A DNA stretch of 64,000 bases from NCBI RefSeq assembly GCF_000518485.1, contig NZ_JADR01000002.1:1-64000 (forward strand), given 5' to 3'. Made by a program: the position numbers and the translations under genes. The DNA is from Olleya marilimosa CAM030. Its GTDB lineage: Bacteria > Bacteroidota > Bacteroidia > Flavobacteriales > Flavobacteriaceae. The notes under the pieces were generated by a model. That model did no database searches, was not told where the DNA came from, and saw only the letters and a program-made list of their open reading frames with translations. Shown piece by piece: positions 55,915 to 63,769 of this stretch; positions within the stretch are counted from its first letter, which is position 1; each line of letters opens with the position of its first letter.

Positions 55915-56196
55915 ATGAATAATGTACAACAAAAACCATCACTAAAGGGACGTTTATACTGTTCTGTTTTTGGACACAACTTTAGCGTAAGCAAAAAAGT
56001 AACCTATCATATTAAAGAGTACAAGTGCTGTCATTGCAAAAAAGAAATGACTATAAATAGCAAAGGATACTTAACCGACTTGACACCAAAGTATAAAGAA
56101 ATAAACTCTGTGTTAGAACGTATTCATCAAAACAAATTAACTAGATATAGCAACAATCAAATTGTACAATCGCCTATCTTAAAAATGACATCTTAG
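55915..56196 (+). CDS. Conserved small zinc-ribbon-like protein
   Basis: 93 residues, soluble. Cys and His residues are arranged as LYCSVFGHNF followed by EYKCCHCKKEM, which could form a small zinc site. The C-terminal part (LTPKYKEINSVLERIHQNKL) is helical. Small proteins of this pattern are widespread in Flavobacteriaceae, function unknown. The ATG at MNNVQQ is preferred over an upstream in-frame ATG because the Cys/His core begins just after it. The stop interlocks with that of thiL. Confidence 0.7.
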   Translation: MNNVQQKPSLKGRLYCSVFGHNFSVSKKVTYHIKEYKCCHCKKEMTINSKGYLTDLTPKYKEINSVLERIHQNKLTRYSNNQIVQSPILKMTS

Positions 56197-57242
56197 TTAG
56201 TTTCAAAACTATTCCAACCTTGAGCTGTCAGTTGTATTTTTTGGTCTCCTCTTGTTACTAAATGTGCACCAGAAGCTTCTTCTGTAATATAACCTATTAC
56301 AGTTAAATGTGGATTTGCTTTTATTTTAGGAAAATCGTCTTGAGATATGGTCATCAACAATTCATAATCTTCTCCACCACTTAAAGCAATAGTAGTACTA
56401 TCCATGTTAAACTCTTCACTAGTAGAGATTACTTGAGGATCTAAAGGTATTTTGTTTTCATATAAATCACAACCAACTTTACTTGCTTTACATAAATGCA
56501 AAATCTCTGAAGACAACCCATCACTAATATCAATCATAGCAGTAGGTTTAACTTCTAAATCTGCAAGTAATTTTATTATATCTTTTCTAGCCTCAGGTTT
56601 TAATTGACGCTCAATTATATAAGTATAAGCATCTAAATCTGGTTGATTATTAGGATTAACTTTAAAAACCTCTTTTTCACGTTCTAAAACCTGCAATCCT
56701 AAATAAGCACCTCCTAAATCTCCAGAAACGACTAATAAATCGTTTGGCTTGGCGCCACTTCTATAAACTTCGTTTCCTGTTTTAACCTGACCAATTGCAG
56801 TTACTGAAATAATTAATCCAGAGGTTGAAGATGTCGTGTCTCCTCCTACCAAATCAACATTATATAATTTACAAGCAGTTTGTACACCTGCATAAAGTTC
56901 TTCAATCGCTTCTAATGGAAAACGATTAGAAACAGCTATCGATACTGTTATTTGTGTTGCCTCGGCATTCATTGCAAAAATATCCGATAAGTTGACTATA
57001 ACAGCCTTATAACCTAAATGTTTTAAAGGCATGTAGCTTAAATCAAAATGAACACCTTCAACTAAAAAATCTGTAGAGACCACTACTCTGTCTTTATCAA
57101 ATTCTAAAACAGCAGCATCATCACCAATTGCCTTAATGGTTGATTTTTGAGTCACCTCAAAACTCTTAGCTAAATGATCGATTAATCCAAATTCTCCTAA
57201 TTGGCTTAAATCTGTACGTTGTTGGTTTTTATCTTCTATCAT
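56193..57242 (-). CDS. thiL: Thiamine-monophosphate kinase
   Basis: 349 residues, cytoplasmic; phosphorylates thiamine monophosphate to thiamine pyrophosphate, the last step of de novo synthesis. AIRS/ThiL fold signatures: GDDAAVLEFD, STDFLVEGVHFDLSY, NLSDIFAMNAEATQ, GGDTTSS and a C-terminal SGGEDYELLMTI. The start codon lies 4 bases after a TATTTTTG box, suggesting a leaderless transcript. No other thi genes are nearby. Confidence 0.95.
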   Translation of the reverse strand: MIEDKNQQRTDLSQLGEFGLIDHLAKSFEVTQKSTIKAIGDDAAVLEFDKDRVVVSTDFLVEGVHFDLSYMPLKHLGYKAVIVNLSDIFAMNAEATQITVSIAVSNRFPLEAIEELYAGVQTACKLYNVDLVGGDTTSSTSGLIISVTAIGQVKTGNEVYRSGAKPNDLLVVSGDLGGAYLGLQVLEREKEVFKVNPNNQPDLDAYTYIIERQLKPEARKDIIKLLADLEVKPTAMIDISDGLSSEILHLCKASKVGCDLYENKIPLDPQVISTSEEFNMDSTTIALSGGEDYELLMTISQDDFPKIKANPHLTVIGYITEEASGAHLVTRGDQKIQLTAQGWNSFETN

Positions 57243-57246
57243 ACTG

Positions 57247-57254
57247 CAAAAATA
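57247..57254 (-). promoter_or_regulatory. thiL -7 box
   Basis: Minus-strand TATTTTTG matches TAnnTTTG and ends 4 bases before the ATG. No in-frame ATG follows within the conserved N terminus, so the transcript should begin at the start codon. Confidence 0.5.
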
Positions 57255-57379
57255 CTAAGCTTAATTTAATCTTTACAAAAAAAGCCTTTAAATTGTTTGA
57301 TTATTAAAAACAAGTGACGACAATTATAATTAATTCATCAATTTAACAAGGTAAAAGCGCATTTTATCGCTAATTCTGC

Positions 57380-57387
57380 TTAATTTG
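57380..57387 (+). promoter_or_regulatory. Weak -7-like box ahead of the MbnP/MbnH operon
   Basis: TTAATTTG differs from TAnnTTTG at one base and lies 29 bases before the ATG at 57417. No -33 element was recognised. A relaxed or regulated promoter is possible. Confidence 0.35.
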
Positions 57388-57416
57388 TGTCCAAAATTTA
57401 AGAATAACTTAACCTA

Positions 57417-58970
57417 ATGAATATTTCAAAAAAATTACTCCTATTTTTTACCATCTTTACTAGCTCTTTAATTTTTGCACAAAGTCCTTGTGTAGGCGGA
57501 TTTGCAACGCATACAACCAATGGTGTTACAACTAGTTATCCATGTGATGGTTACGACCTATTATCTAGAGTCCCAATAGCAACATTAGCAACTACTTTAG
57601 GTAATGAAGAAGGTAGTGATATTTGGGGATGGACAGACCCTTTAACCGGAAAAGAATATGCAATTGTAGGTACTACAAATAGCACTGCTTTTGTAGATAT
57701 TAGCGACCCAATAAACCCTTTATTTTTAGGTCGCATAGAAACCGTAAACAACAACACATCGTTTTGGCGAGATGTTAAAGTATACAATAATCATGCTTAC
57801 ATAGTGGCAGATGGTGTTGGTGCGCATGGTATGCAAGTTTTTGACTTAACCATCTTAAGAAACGGAGTTGATAGTGACTTAACCTTTGATGGTCCTCAGG
57901 TATTACGGTTTACTGGTAACGGAGGAACTGGTGATTTAACTATTGGAAGTTGTCATAATATTGTAATTAACGAGTCTGAAGGTGTTGCCTATTTAGTTGG
58001 CTGTAGTGGAGCTGCAAGTGGAGGACCTGTATTTGTAGATATTACTAATCCATCAAATCCAACTGTGGTTGGTAGCTATGCTGCAAAAGGATATACACAT
58101 GACGCACAAGTTATAACCTACAATGGGACAGATAATAACGTCACTAGCCCAACAGTAAGTGGAGTTTCTAGTTACATTGGACGCGAAATTTTACTTGCCA
58201 GCAATGGTGGCTCTAATGACAGAGTTGTATTATTAGATGTTACAGAAAAGAATAACCCTCAATTTATTTCAGAAATCACCTATCCTAATCCTGGTTACGC
58301 ACATCAAGGTTGGTTTACAGACGACCACAGATATTTTATTTTTGGTGATGAAACAGATGAGCAAAACTTTGGCTTTGGAACCAGAACATTTGTTTTTGAC
58401 ATGTTAGATTTGGACAACCCAGTTTTAATTTCGACTTATGAAGCTTCTTTTACTGCGATAGACCATAATGGATATGTAAAAGATGATAAGTTTTATTTGG
58501 CAAATTACCGAGCAGGTTTGCGTGTTTTGGATATTCCTACATTAATTTCGACTAACAATTCTAATTCAGAAATTGGATATTTTGACACATATCCAGCTAG
58601 TAATAGTGCTAATTTTAATGGCGCATGGAGTATTTACCCTTATTTTTCAAGCGGAAATATTATTGTTAGTGATATAGAAAGAGGCTTGTTTGTATTAAGA
58701 CCAAGCGACATGGCTTTAAGCACAGACACTTTTAAAATAGATAATACATTTTCTATTTCTCCAAATCCAGCAACACAATCTAATATAACAATCAAAGCTT
58801 CAACAACAATAAACACAGTAGAAGTTTATAGTATACTTGGTAAAAAGCTAATTTCTAAAAGCAATATAAACACAGATTCGTACGTTTTACCTATTCCTGA
58901 TTTATCTAACGGAATTTATTTAGTAAAAATCAACAATTCTGTATCCAAAAAACTAATAGTCAACAATTAA
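57417..58970 (+). CDS. Choice-of-anchor B (LVIVD-repeat) protein with T9SS type A sorting domain
   Basis: 517 residues. Signal peptide ends LIFAQ. From about residue 25 to 430 it is a choice-of-anchor B domain, a propeller of LVIVD repeats with units such as TAFVDISDPINPLFLGR, VFVDITNPSNPTVVGSY and FVFDMLDLDNPVLISTY, and conserved segments GSDIWGWTDPLTGKEYAIVG, GSCHNIVINE, YTHDAQV and YAHQGWFTDD. The last 80 residues (FSISPNPATQ, VEVYSILGKKL, LSNGIYLVKI) are a type A T9SS sorting domain, so it goes to the cell surface. First of five tightly spaced genes. Several conserved His (CHN, THD, AHQG, DHNG) could bind metal. Confidence 0.92.
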   Translation: MNISKKLLLFFTIFTSSLIFAQSPCVGGFATHTTNGVTTSYPCDGYDLLSRVPIATLATTLGNEEGSDIWGWTDPLTGKEYAIVGTTNSTAFVDISDPINPLFLGRIETVNNNTSFWRDVKVYNNHAYIVADGVGAHGMQVFDLTILRNGVDSDLTFDGPQVLRFTGNGGTGDLTIGSCHNIVINESEGVAYLVGCSGAASGGPVFVDITNPSNPTVVGSYAAKGYTHDAQVITYNGTDNNVTSPTVSGVSSYIGREILLASNGGSNDRVVLLDVTEKNNPQFISEITYPNPGYAHQGWFTDDHRYFIFGDETDEQNFGFGTRTFVFDMLDLDNPVLISTYEASFTAIDHNGYVKDDKFYLANYRAGLRVLDIPTLISTNNSNSEIGYFDTYPASNSANFNGAWSIYPYFSSGNIIVSDIERGLFVLRPSDMALSTDTFKIDNTFSISPNPATQSNITIKASTTINTVEVYSILGKKLISKSNINTDSYVLPIPDLSNGIYLVKINNSVSKKLIVNN

Positions 58971-58974
58971 CACC

Positions 58975-60468
58975 ATGAAAAACATTACTAAAACAGTAAA
59001 ACCATTTTTGCTTAGCCTAAGCGTTCTTTGTTTTTTTATCATATACCAAAGTTGTTCTAAAGATGACGAAAACGGAACAGGAGAACCTGTAGCAACAATT
59101 GCTGATATTGATCAAGATGGTATAGCAGATAATATTGACAACTGTATTAATATAGCAAATCCAAATCAAGAAGATACTGACAACGATGGTATTGGAGATG
59201 TTTGTGATGATGACTTAGATAACGATGGAATCCCTAATAATTTAGACAACTGTCCTTTAACTCCTAATCCAGGACAAGAAGATGAAAACAATAACGGAAT
59301 TGGAGATGCATGTGATGTAGAAAATGCTCCTCTGTATCCATGTGTAGATGGTATGGCAGGACCTTATCCTTGCAATGGTTATGATTTATTAGGACAAATT
59401 AATGTTAATATATTAAGCGGTAGCACTAACCAAGAAGGAAGTGACATTTGGGGTTGGACAGACCCTTTAGATGGAAAAGAATATGCCATTATTGGATTAT
59501 CTAATAGTACAGCTTTTGTGGATGTAACTGACCCAATAAATCCAATATTTTTAGGTCGATTAAACTCAAGTGCTGGATCAAACGCCTGGAGAGATGTTAA
59601 AACTTATAATAATCATGCATTTATAGTAGCAGATAATGTTGGAGCACATGGTATGCAAGTCTTTGATTTAACGCGATTAAGAAATGTAATTAACGCGCCA
59701 CAAAATTTTACTGAAGACGCTCTATTTAATGACGTTGGTAGCTGCCATAATATTGTAATTAACGAATCTGAAGGTGTGGCTTACCTTGTAGGATGCACCT
59801 CTACAAATGGCGGAGGACCTATATTTGTGGATATTAGCAATCCTACAAATCCGGTAAATTTGGGAGATTACACAGCTGTAGGATACACGCATGATGCACA
59901 AGTAGTCACTTATTCTGGTCCTGATTTAGATTATACTGGAAAACAAATCTATGTTGGTAGCAATGGTAACACAGATCAAGTCGTAATATTAGATGTTACA
60001 GATAAATCCAATGTCATAGAAATAAGCAGTTTTACCTACCCTCAAACCGCTTATGCGCATCAAGGTTGGTTTACAGAAGACCAAAAATATTTTATTTTAG
60101 GTGACGAACAAGACGAACTTAATTTTGGTTTTAATACTAAAACACTTGTTTTCGACTTTACAGACTTAGACAATCCAATTGCACACGCAACCTATCTTGG
60201 ACCAACAGCTGCTATTGACCACAATGGTTACGTTAAGGGTAACGAATATTATTTAGCAAATTACAGAGCAGGATTACGAGTTTTAGATATTTCTAACATA
60301 GCATCTACAACTAATTCTATGACAGAAACCGGATATTTTGACACTTATCCATCAAGTAATAGTGCTGCATTTAATGGTGTTTGGAGTATTTATCCTTATT
60401 TTGAAAGTGGCAATATAATTATAGGTGATATTGAAGGAGGACTACTAATTGTTCGTAAAAGCAATTAA
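58975..60468 (+). CDS. Choice-of-anchor B lipoprotein with thrombospondin type 3 repeats
   Basis: 497 residues. Lipobox YQSC (C27). Residues about 44-115 are calcium-binding thrombospondin type 3 repeats (DQDGIADNIDNC, DNDGIGDVCDDDLDNDGIP, DNCPLTPNPGQED). From about 120 to the end it is a choice-of-anchor B propeller clearly paralogous to the preceding gene's, sharing GSDIWGWTDPL, DGKEYAII, AHGMQVFDLT, CHNIVINESEGVAYLVGC and YAHQGWFTED. It lacks the T9SS tail; lipid anchoring plus the TSP3 stalk replace it. It starts 4 bases after the first paralog. Confidence 0.92.
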   Translation: MKNITKTVKPFLLSLSVLCFFIIYQSCSKDDENGTGEPVATIADIDQDGIADNIDNCINIANPNQEDTDNDGIGDVCDDDLDNDGIPNNLDNCPLTPNPGQEDENNNGIGDACDVENAPLYPCVDGMAGPYPCNGYDLLGQINVNILSGSTNQEGSDIWGWTDPLDGKEYAIIGLSNSTAFVDVTDPINPIFLGRLNSSAGSNAWRDVKTYNNHAFIVADNVGAHGMQVFDLTRLRNVINAPQNFTEDALFNDVGSCHNIVINESEGVAYLVGCTSTNGGGPIFVDISNPTNPVNLGDYTAVGYTHDAQVVTYSGPDLDYTGKQIYVGSNGNTDQVVILDVTDKSNVIEISSFTYPQTAYAHQGWFTEDQKYFILGDEQDELNFGFNTKTLVFDFTDLDNPIAHATYLGPTAAIDHNGYVKGNEYYLANYRAGLRVLDISNIASTTNSMTETGYFDTYPSSNSAAFNGVWSIYPYFESGNIIIGDIEGGLLIVRKSN

Positions 60469-60472
60469 TTAA

Positions 60473-61822
60473 ATGAAGCACAAAACAATACATAAAACAC
60501 TAATATTTTGTTTAGCCACAATTCTATTATCGTGTAATAACGATACTGATAACGCATCACCAAATATCACCACATCCACTCAAGGTGTTATCGAAAATGT
60601 AAAAACTTTTGGTGGCTCCAAAAACGAAAGCGGACAAGCAGTCAAAAAAACAACAGATGGTGGATACATTATATTAGGTTTTACTCAGTCAACAGATGGA
60701 GATGTAACAACTAAATTAGACAACAGTTATGATGTTTGGGTTTTAAAGTATAATCAAGACAACCAATTAGAATGGTCTAAAACTTATGGTGGATCAGGTG
60801 ATGAGAGAGGTAATGACATTATTCAAACCAATGATGGTGGTTATGCTATAACCGGCTTTACATATAGTAATGATGGAGATGTCAGCAATAACAATGGGCA
60901 AGAAGATTTTTGGATATTAAAAATAGATGCTCAGGGTAACTTGATTTGGCAAAAAACATATGGATTTTCCGGAATAGATACTGGGTATTCTATTTTACAA
61001 ACCAATGATGGTGGTTATTTTTTAACTGGAGTTTTAGATGTTACAGCATCAAATGGAGCAGGAAACACTAAAAGCAATCAAACATTACATGCTGGTGGAG
61101 ATTATTGGGCTTTAAAAATAGACCAATCCGGAACATTAGAATGGAGTAAATATTTTGGTGGTTTTTTCTCGGATACTGCCTACGATGCTATTCAGACAAC
61201 AGATCAAGGCTTTATTATTGTAGGATCTTCAGATAGTGCAGATACAGATATTTCTAACAATAAAGGGTCATATGATTATTGGGTTGTTAAAATTTCAAGC
61301 TCAGGAAACTTAGAGTGGGAGAAAAATTTTGGAGGAGATGAAATTGATGAAGCAAGAGCAATAACACCTTCAGGAGATGGTAATTATTTTATAATTGGAG
61401 ATACGCGTAGCGAAGATATTGATGTAAGCACCAATTTTGGAGCTGCAGATGTTTGGCTAATAAAAATTTCACCGCAAGGTGAATTACTATGGGAGAAAAC
61501 CTATGGAGGAGAAGACTTTGACGTTGGTAGAGCAATATCTCCCACTCAAGATAATGGTTTTGTTATCTGCGGAAGTTCAAGAAGTTTAACTGGAGATTTA
61601 ACTAATAACCAAGGTCAAAATGATGGTTGGATTTTAAAAATCGATGCCAATGGACTTATAAAATGGCAACAAAGTATTGGAGGCAGTAATATTGACTTTT
61701 TATACGGAGTAACACAACTTAATAATGGAACAATCATAACTGTAGGAGAATCAAGTAGTAATGATTTTGATATAACTGAAAATAAAGGGTTTACAGACTT
61801 ACTTTTAATTGAAATTAAATAA
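60473..61822 (+). CDS. Seven-repeat propeller-like lipoprotein
   Basis: 449 residues with lipobox LLSC (C21). Seven repeats of about 55 residues run from residue 40 to the end. The repeat consensus is W-x-x-TYGG-(6)-G-x-x-I-x-x-T-x-DGGYxIxGxT-x-S-x-DGDVSxNxGxxDxWxLKID-x-x-GNL, for example DGGYAITGFTYSNDGDVSNN and LIWQKTYG. Seven units suggest a seven-bladed propeller. I do not know a named function. It starts 4 bases after the choice-of-anchor B lipoprotein and its stop is 1 base before the MbnP start, so it belongs to the same operon. Confidence 0.85.
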   Translation: MKHKTIHKTLIFCLATILLSCNNDTDNASPNITTSTQGVIENVKTFGGSKNESGQAVKKTTDGGYIILGFTQSTDGDVTTKLDNSYDVWVLKYNQDNQLEWSKTYGGSGDERGNDIIQTNDGGYAITGFTYSNDGDVSNNNGQEDFWILKIDAQGNLIWQKTYGFSGIDTGYSILQTNDGGYFLTGVLDVTASNGAGNTKSNQTLHAGGDYWALKIDQSGTLEWSKYFGGFFSDTAYDAIQTTDQGFIIVGSSDSADTDISNNKGSYDYWVVKISSSGNLEWEKNFGGDEIDEARAITPSGDGNYFIIGDTRSEDIDVSTNFGAADVWLIKISPQGELLWEKTYGGEDFDVGRAISPTQDNGFVICGSSRSLTGDLTNNQGQNDGWILKIDANGLIKWQQSIGGSNIDFLYGVTQLNNGTIITVGESSSNDFDITENKGFTDLLLIEIK

Positions 61823-61823
61823 G

Positions 61824-62588
61824 ATGAAAAAAACAATTGCACTTTTATTGCTTTTAGCAATTACATTTTCTTGTAATGAAGACATGGATGATAACACAAC
61901 ATTGTCTGCAAGTGTTAACTTTAAATTTACTCATAATTGGAACAATACACCAATTAATAGTGCTAATCTAGATACTGAAACAGTCACAAACGCTAATGGA
62001 GAAGTTATAAACATGATTAGATTTAGATACTTAACTTCAAAATTCAAACTAACAAACACTGCAGGTGACACCTATAGTTTTGATGGCTTTAAATTTACAG
62101 ATTTAGCACAAGACGATTCATACAATTTCATACCAGACATTAATGGTATTCCTTCCGGAACATATACCTTAAGCTTTATTTGGGGATTTAATGAAGAAGA
62201 CAATATTGATGGAGCCTATCCAACACTAAATTCTGCTAGCTGGAATTGGCCAGAAATGCTAGGTGGTGGTTATCATTTTTTACAATTTGATGGTATGTAT
62301 AATGTAGACACACCAAACCCTTCACCATTTAACTTCCATAATGGTACAGCAAGAGTTACAGATGGATTATTTGAACAAAATTTTGCAACCATAGTATTAG
62401 ACACACCAATAATTATCACTAATGAAGCTACTATAGAGGTAAAAATGAATATTGCAGAGTTATTCACCAACCCTAATACATGGGATTTAAACGTATTAGA
62501 CACTCCTTTAATGCCTAATTATGACGCTCAAAAAATGATGCAAGAAAATATTTTAAGTGTTTTTAGTATCGGTGAAATAACGCAATAA
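61824..62588 (+). CDS. MbnP-family copper-binding lipoprotein
   Basis: 254 residues with lipobox TFSC (C17). The beta-sandwich contains MbnP family features: VNFKFTHNWNNTPI near the mature N terminus, MIRFRYLTSKFKLTN, and the conserved block SWNWPEMLGGGYHFLQFDG with W140, W142 and H151, followed by FHNG (H172). In methanotroph MbnP a Trp is oxidised to kynurenine by the partner MbnH and helps bind copper; W140 or W142 is the natural candidate here by inference. The MbnH-type gene follows 2 bases later, which strengthens the call. The ATG at MKKTIAL is preferred over an upstream TTG overlapping the previous gene. Confidence 0.88.
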   Translation: MKKTIALLLLLAITFSCNEDMDDNTTLSASVNFKFTHNWNNTPINSANLDTETVTNANGEVINMIRFRYLTSKFKLTNTAGDTYSFDGFKFTDLAQDDSYNFIPDINGIPSGTYTLSFIWGFNEEDNIDGAYPTLNSASWNWPEMLGGGYHFLQFDGMYNVDTPNPSPFNFHNGTARVTDGLFEQNFATIVLDTPIIITNEATIEVKMNIAELFTNPNTWDLNVLDTPLMPNYDAQKMMQENILSVFSIGEITQ

Positions 62589-62590
62589 TT

Positions 62591-63664
62591 ATGAAAAATT
62601 GGTTAACATACAGCCTTCTTTTTATTACACTAATTAGCTGCTCTTCCGAAGAAAATTCGGAAGAAAACGCGTATGTTCCTATTCCTTTTCAATTAGAAAT
62701 ACCACCACTTTTTGAAGAAAAACTAATTGATCCAATAATTCCTGTAACTAATAAATTAACAGTTGAAGGCGTAGCTTTAGGTAAACGTTTATTTTTTGAT
62801 AACATACTATCTGTTAATAACACAAAAGCTTGTGCAAGTTGCCATTCACCACAACATGCTTTTGCTGATCCAAGTCAATTTAGTGTTGGTGTAACAAATA
62901 TTGAAGGCACCAGAAATAGTATGCCTTTATTTAATTTAGCTTGGAATTTTGACGACAGATATTTCTGGGATGGTCACGCCTTAGGGTTAGAAAACCAAGC
63001 GCTAGAACCTGTAGTGGATGCTAACGAGCTTGGAAACGATAGCTGGCAACCAATAGAGGCTAAGCTTAACAACCACCCAGAATACCCACAACTTTTTAAG
63101 CAAGCATTTGGATCCTCAACAATTACTAAAACTTTAGTAACAAAAGCAATCGCTCAATTTGAACGCACTTTAATTTCAGGAAACTCAAAATTTGATAAAT
63201 TCTCTAACGGAGAAGTAGCTCTAACACCACAAGAGCAAAATGGATTAGATGTCTTTATGGACGAAACTCGTGGAGATTGTTTTCATTGTCATGGCAATCC
63301 AAATAATCCACTTTGGACAGATAACAAGTTCCACAACAACGGTTTAGACGCCACATTTTCAGATTTAGGCTTTGGCCTAGTAACAGGCAACCCTAACGAT
63401 AACGGTAAATTTAAATCGCCATCATTACGCAACTTAGCTTACACTGCTCCTTTTATGCATGATGGAAGATTTGCAACCTTGGATCAAGTTATAGAGCATT
63501 ATAGCACAGGACTTCAGGCTTCTTCTACCATTGACCCTTTAATGAAAAAAGTAGCACAAGGAGGTGTCAATCTTTCTGAGCAAGATAAAGCAGACTTAAA
63601 AGCCTTTTTACTGACACTTTCAGACCCTTCATTTTTAAACAACCAAGCTTTTCTTCCTGAATAA
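62591..63664 (+). CDS. MbnH-type di-heme cytochrome c peroxidase-family enzyme
   Basis: 357 residues with lipobox LISC (C17), a periplasmic or surface lipoprotein. It has two c-type heme sites, CASCH (81-85) and CFHCH (230-234), within the CcpA/MauG fold. Typical neighbours are visible: LGKRLFFD before the first heme, ALEPVVDANELG, and TAPFMHDGRFATL near the second. Length and immediate pairing with an MbnP gene identify it as MbnH-like rather than a general peroxidase. Expected role: oxidation of a Trp of MbnP to kynurenine. Last gene of the operon. Confidence 0.9.
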   Translation: MKNWLTYSLLFITLISCSSEENSEENAYVPIPFQLEIPPLFEEKLIDPIIPVTNKLTVEGVALGKRLFFDNILSVNNTKACASCHSPQHAFADPSQFSVGVTNIEGTRNSMPLFNLAWNFDDRYFWDGHALGLENQALEPVVDANELGNDSWQPIEAKLNNHPEYPQLFKQAFGSSTITKTLVTKAIAQFERTLISGNSKFDKFSNGEVALTPQEQNGLDVFMDETRGDCFHCHGNPNNPLWTDNKFHNNGLDATFSDLGFGLVTGNPNDNGKFKSPSLRNLAYTAPFMHDGRFATLDQVIEHYSTGLQASSTIDPLMKKVAQGGVNLSEQDKADLKAFLLTLSDPSFLNNQAFLPE

Positions 63665-63678
63665 GAAAAACCTATAAA

Positions 63679-63711
63679 ACCATATACTAATATAATGTTA
63701 GTTGATATGGT
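63679..63711. repeat. Inverted repeat between the MbnH-type gene and the Fe-S carrier gene
   Basis: ACCATAT-ACTAA (63679-63690) pairs with TTAGT and ATATGGT (63698-63702, 63705-63711), leaving a 2-base TG bulge and a 7-base loop. No T run follows, so an intrinsic terminator is unlikely. It lies just upstream of the -33 region of the next promoter and could be an operator. Confidence 0.5.
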
Positions 63712-63729
63712 AAAAAGCGACTGATGTTG

Positions 63730-63737
63730 TATCTTTG
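63730..63737 (+). promoter_or_regulatory. -7 box of the Fe-S carrier gene
   Basis: TATCTTTG exactly matches TAnnTTTG, 32 bases before the ATG at 63770. A TTG at 63702-63704 is 25 bases upstream, a long spacer. Confidence 0.55.
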
Positions 63738-63769
63738 CACTCTATTTAGATAAAATCTAATTAACAAGT

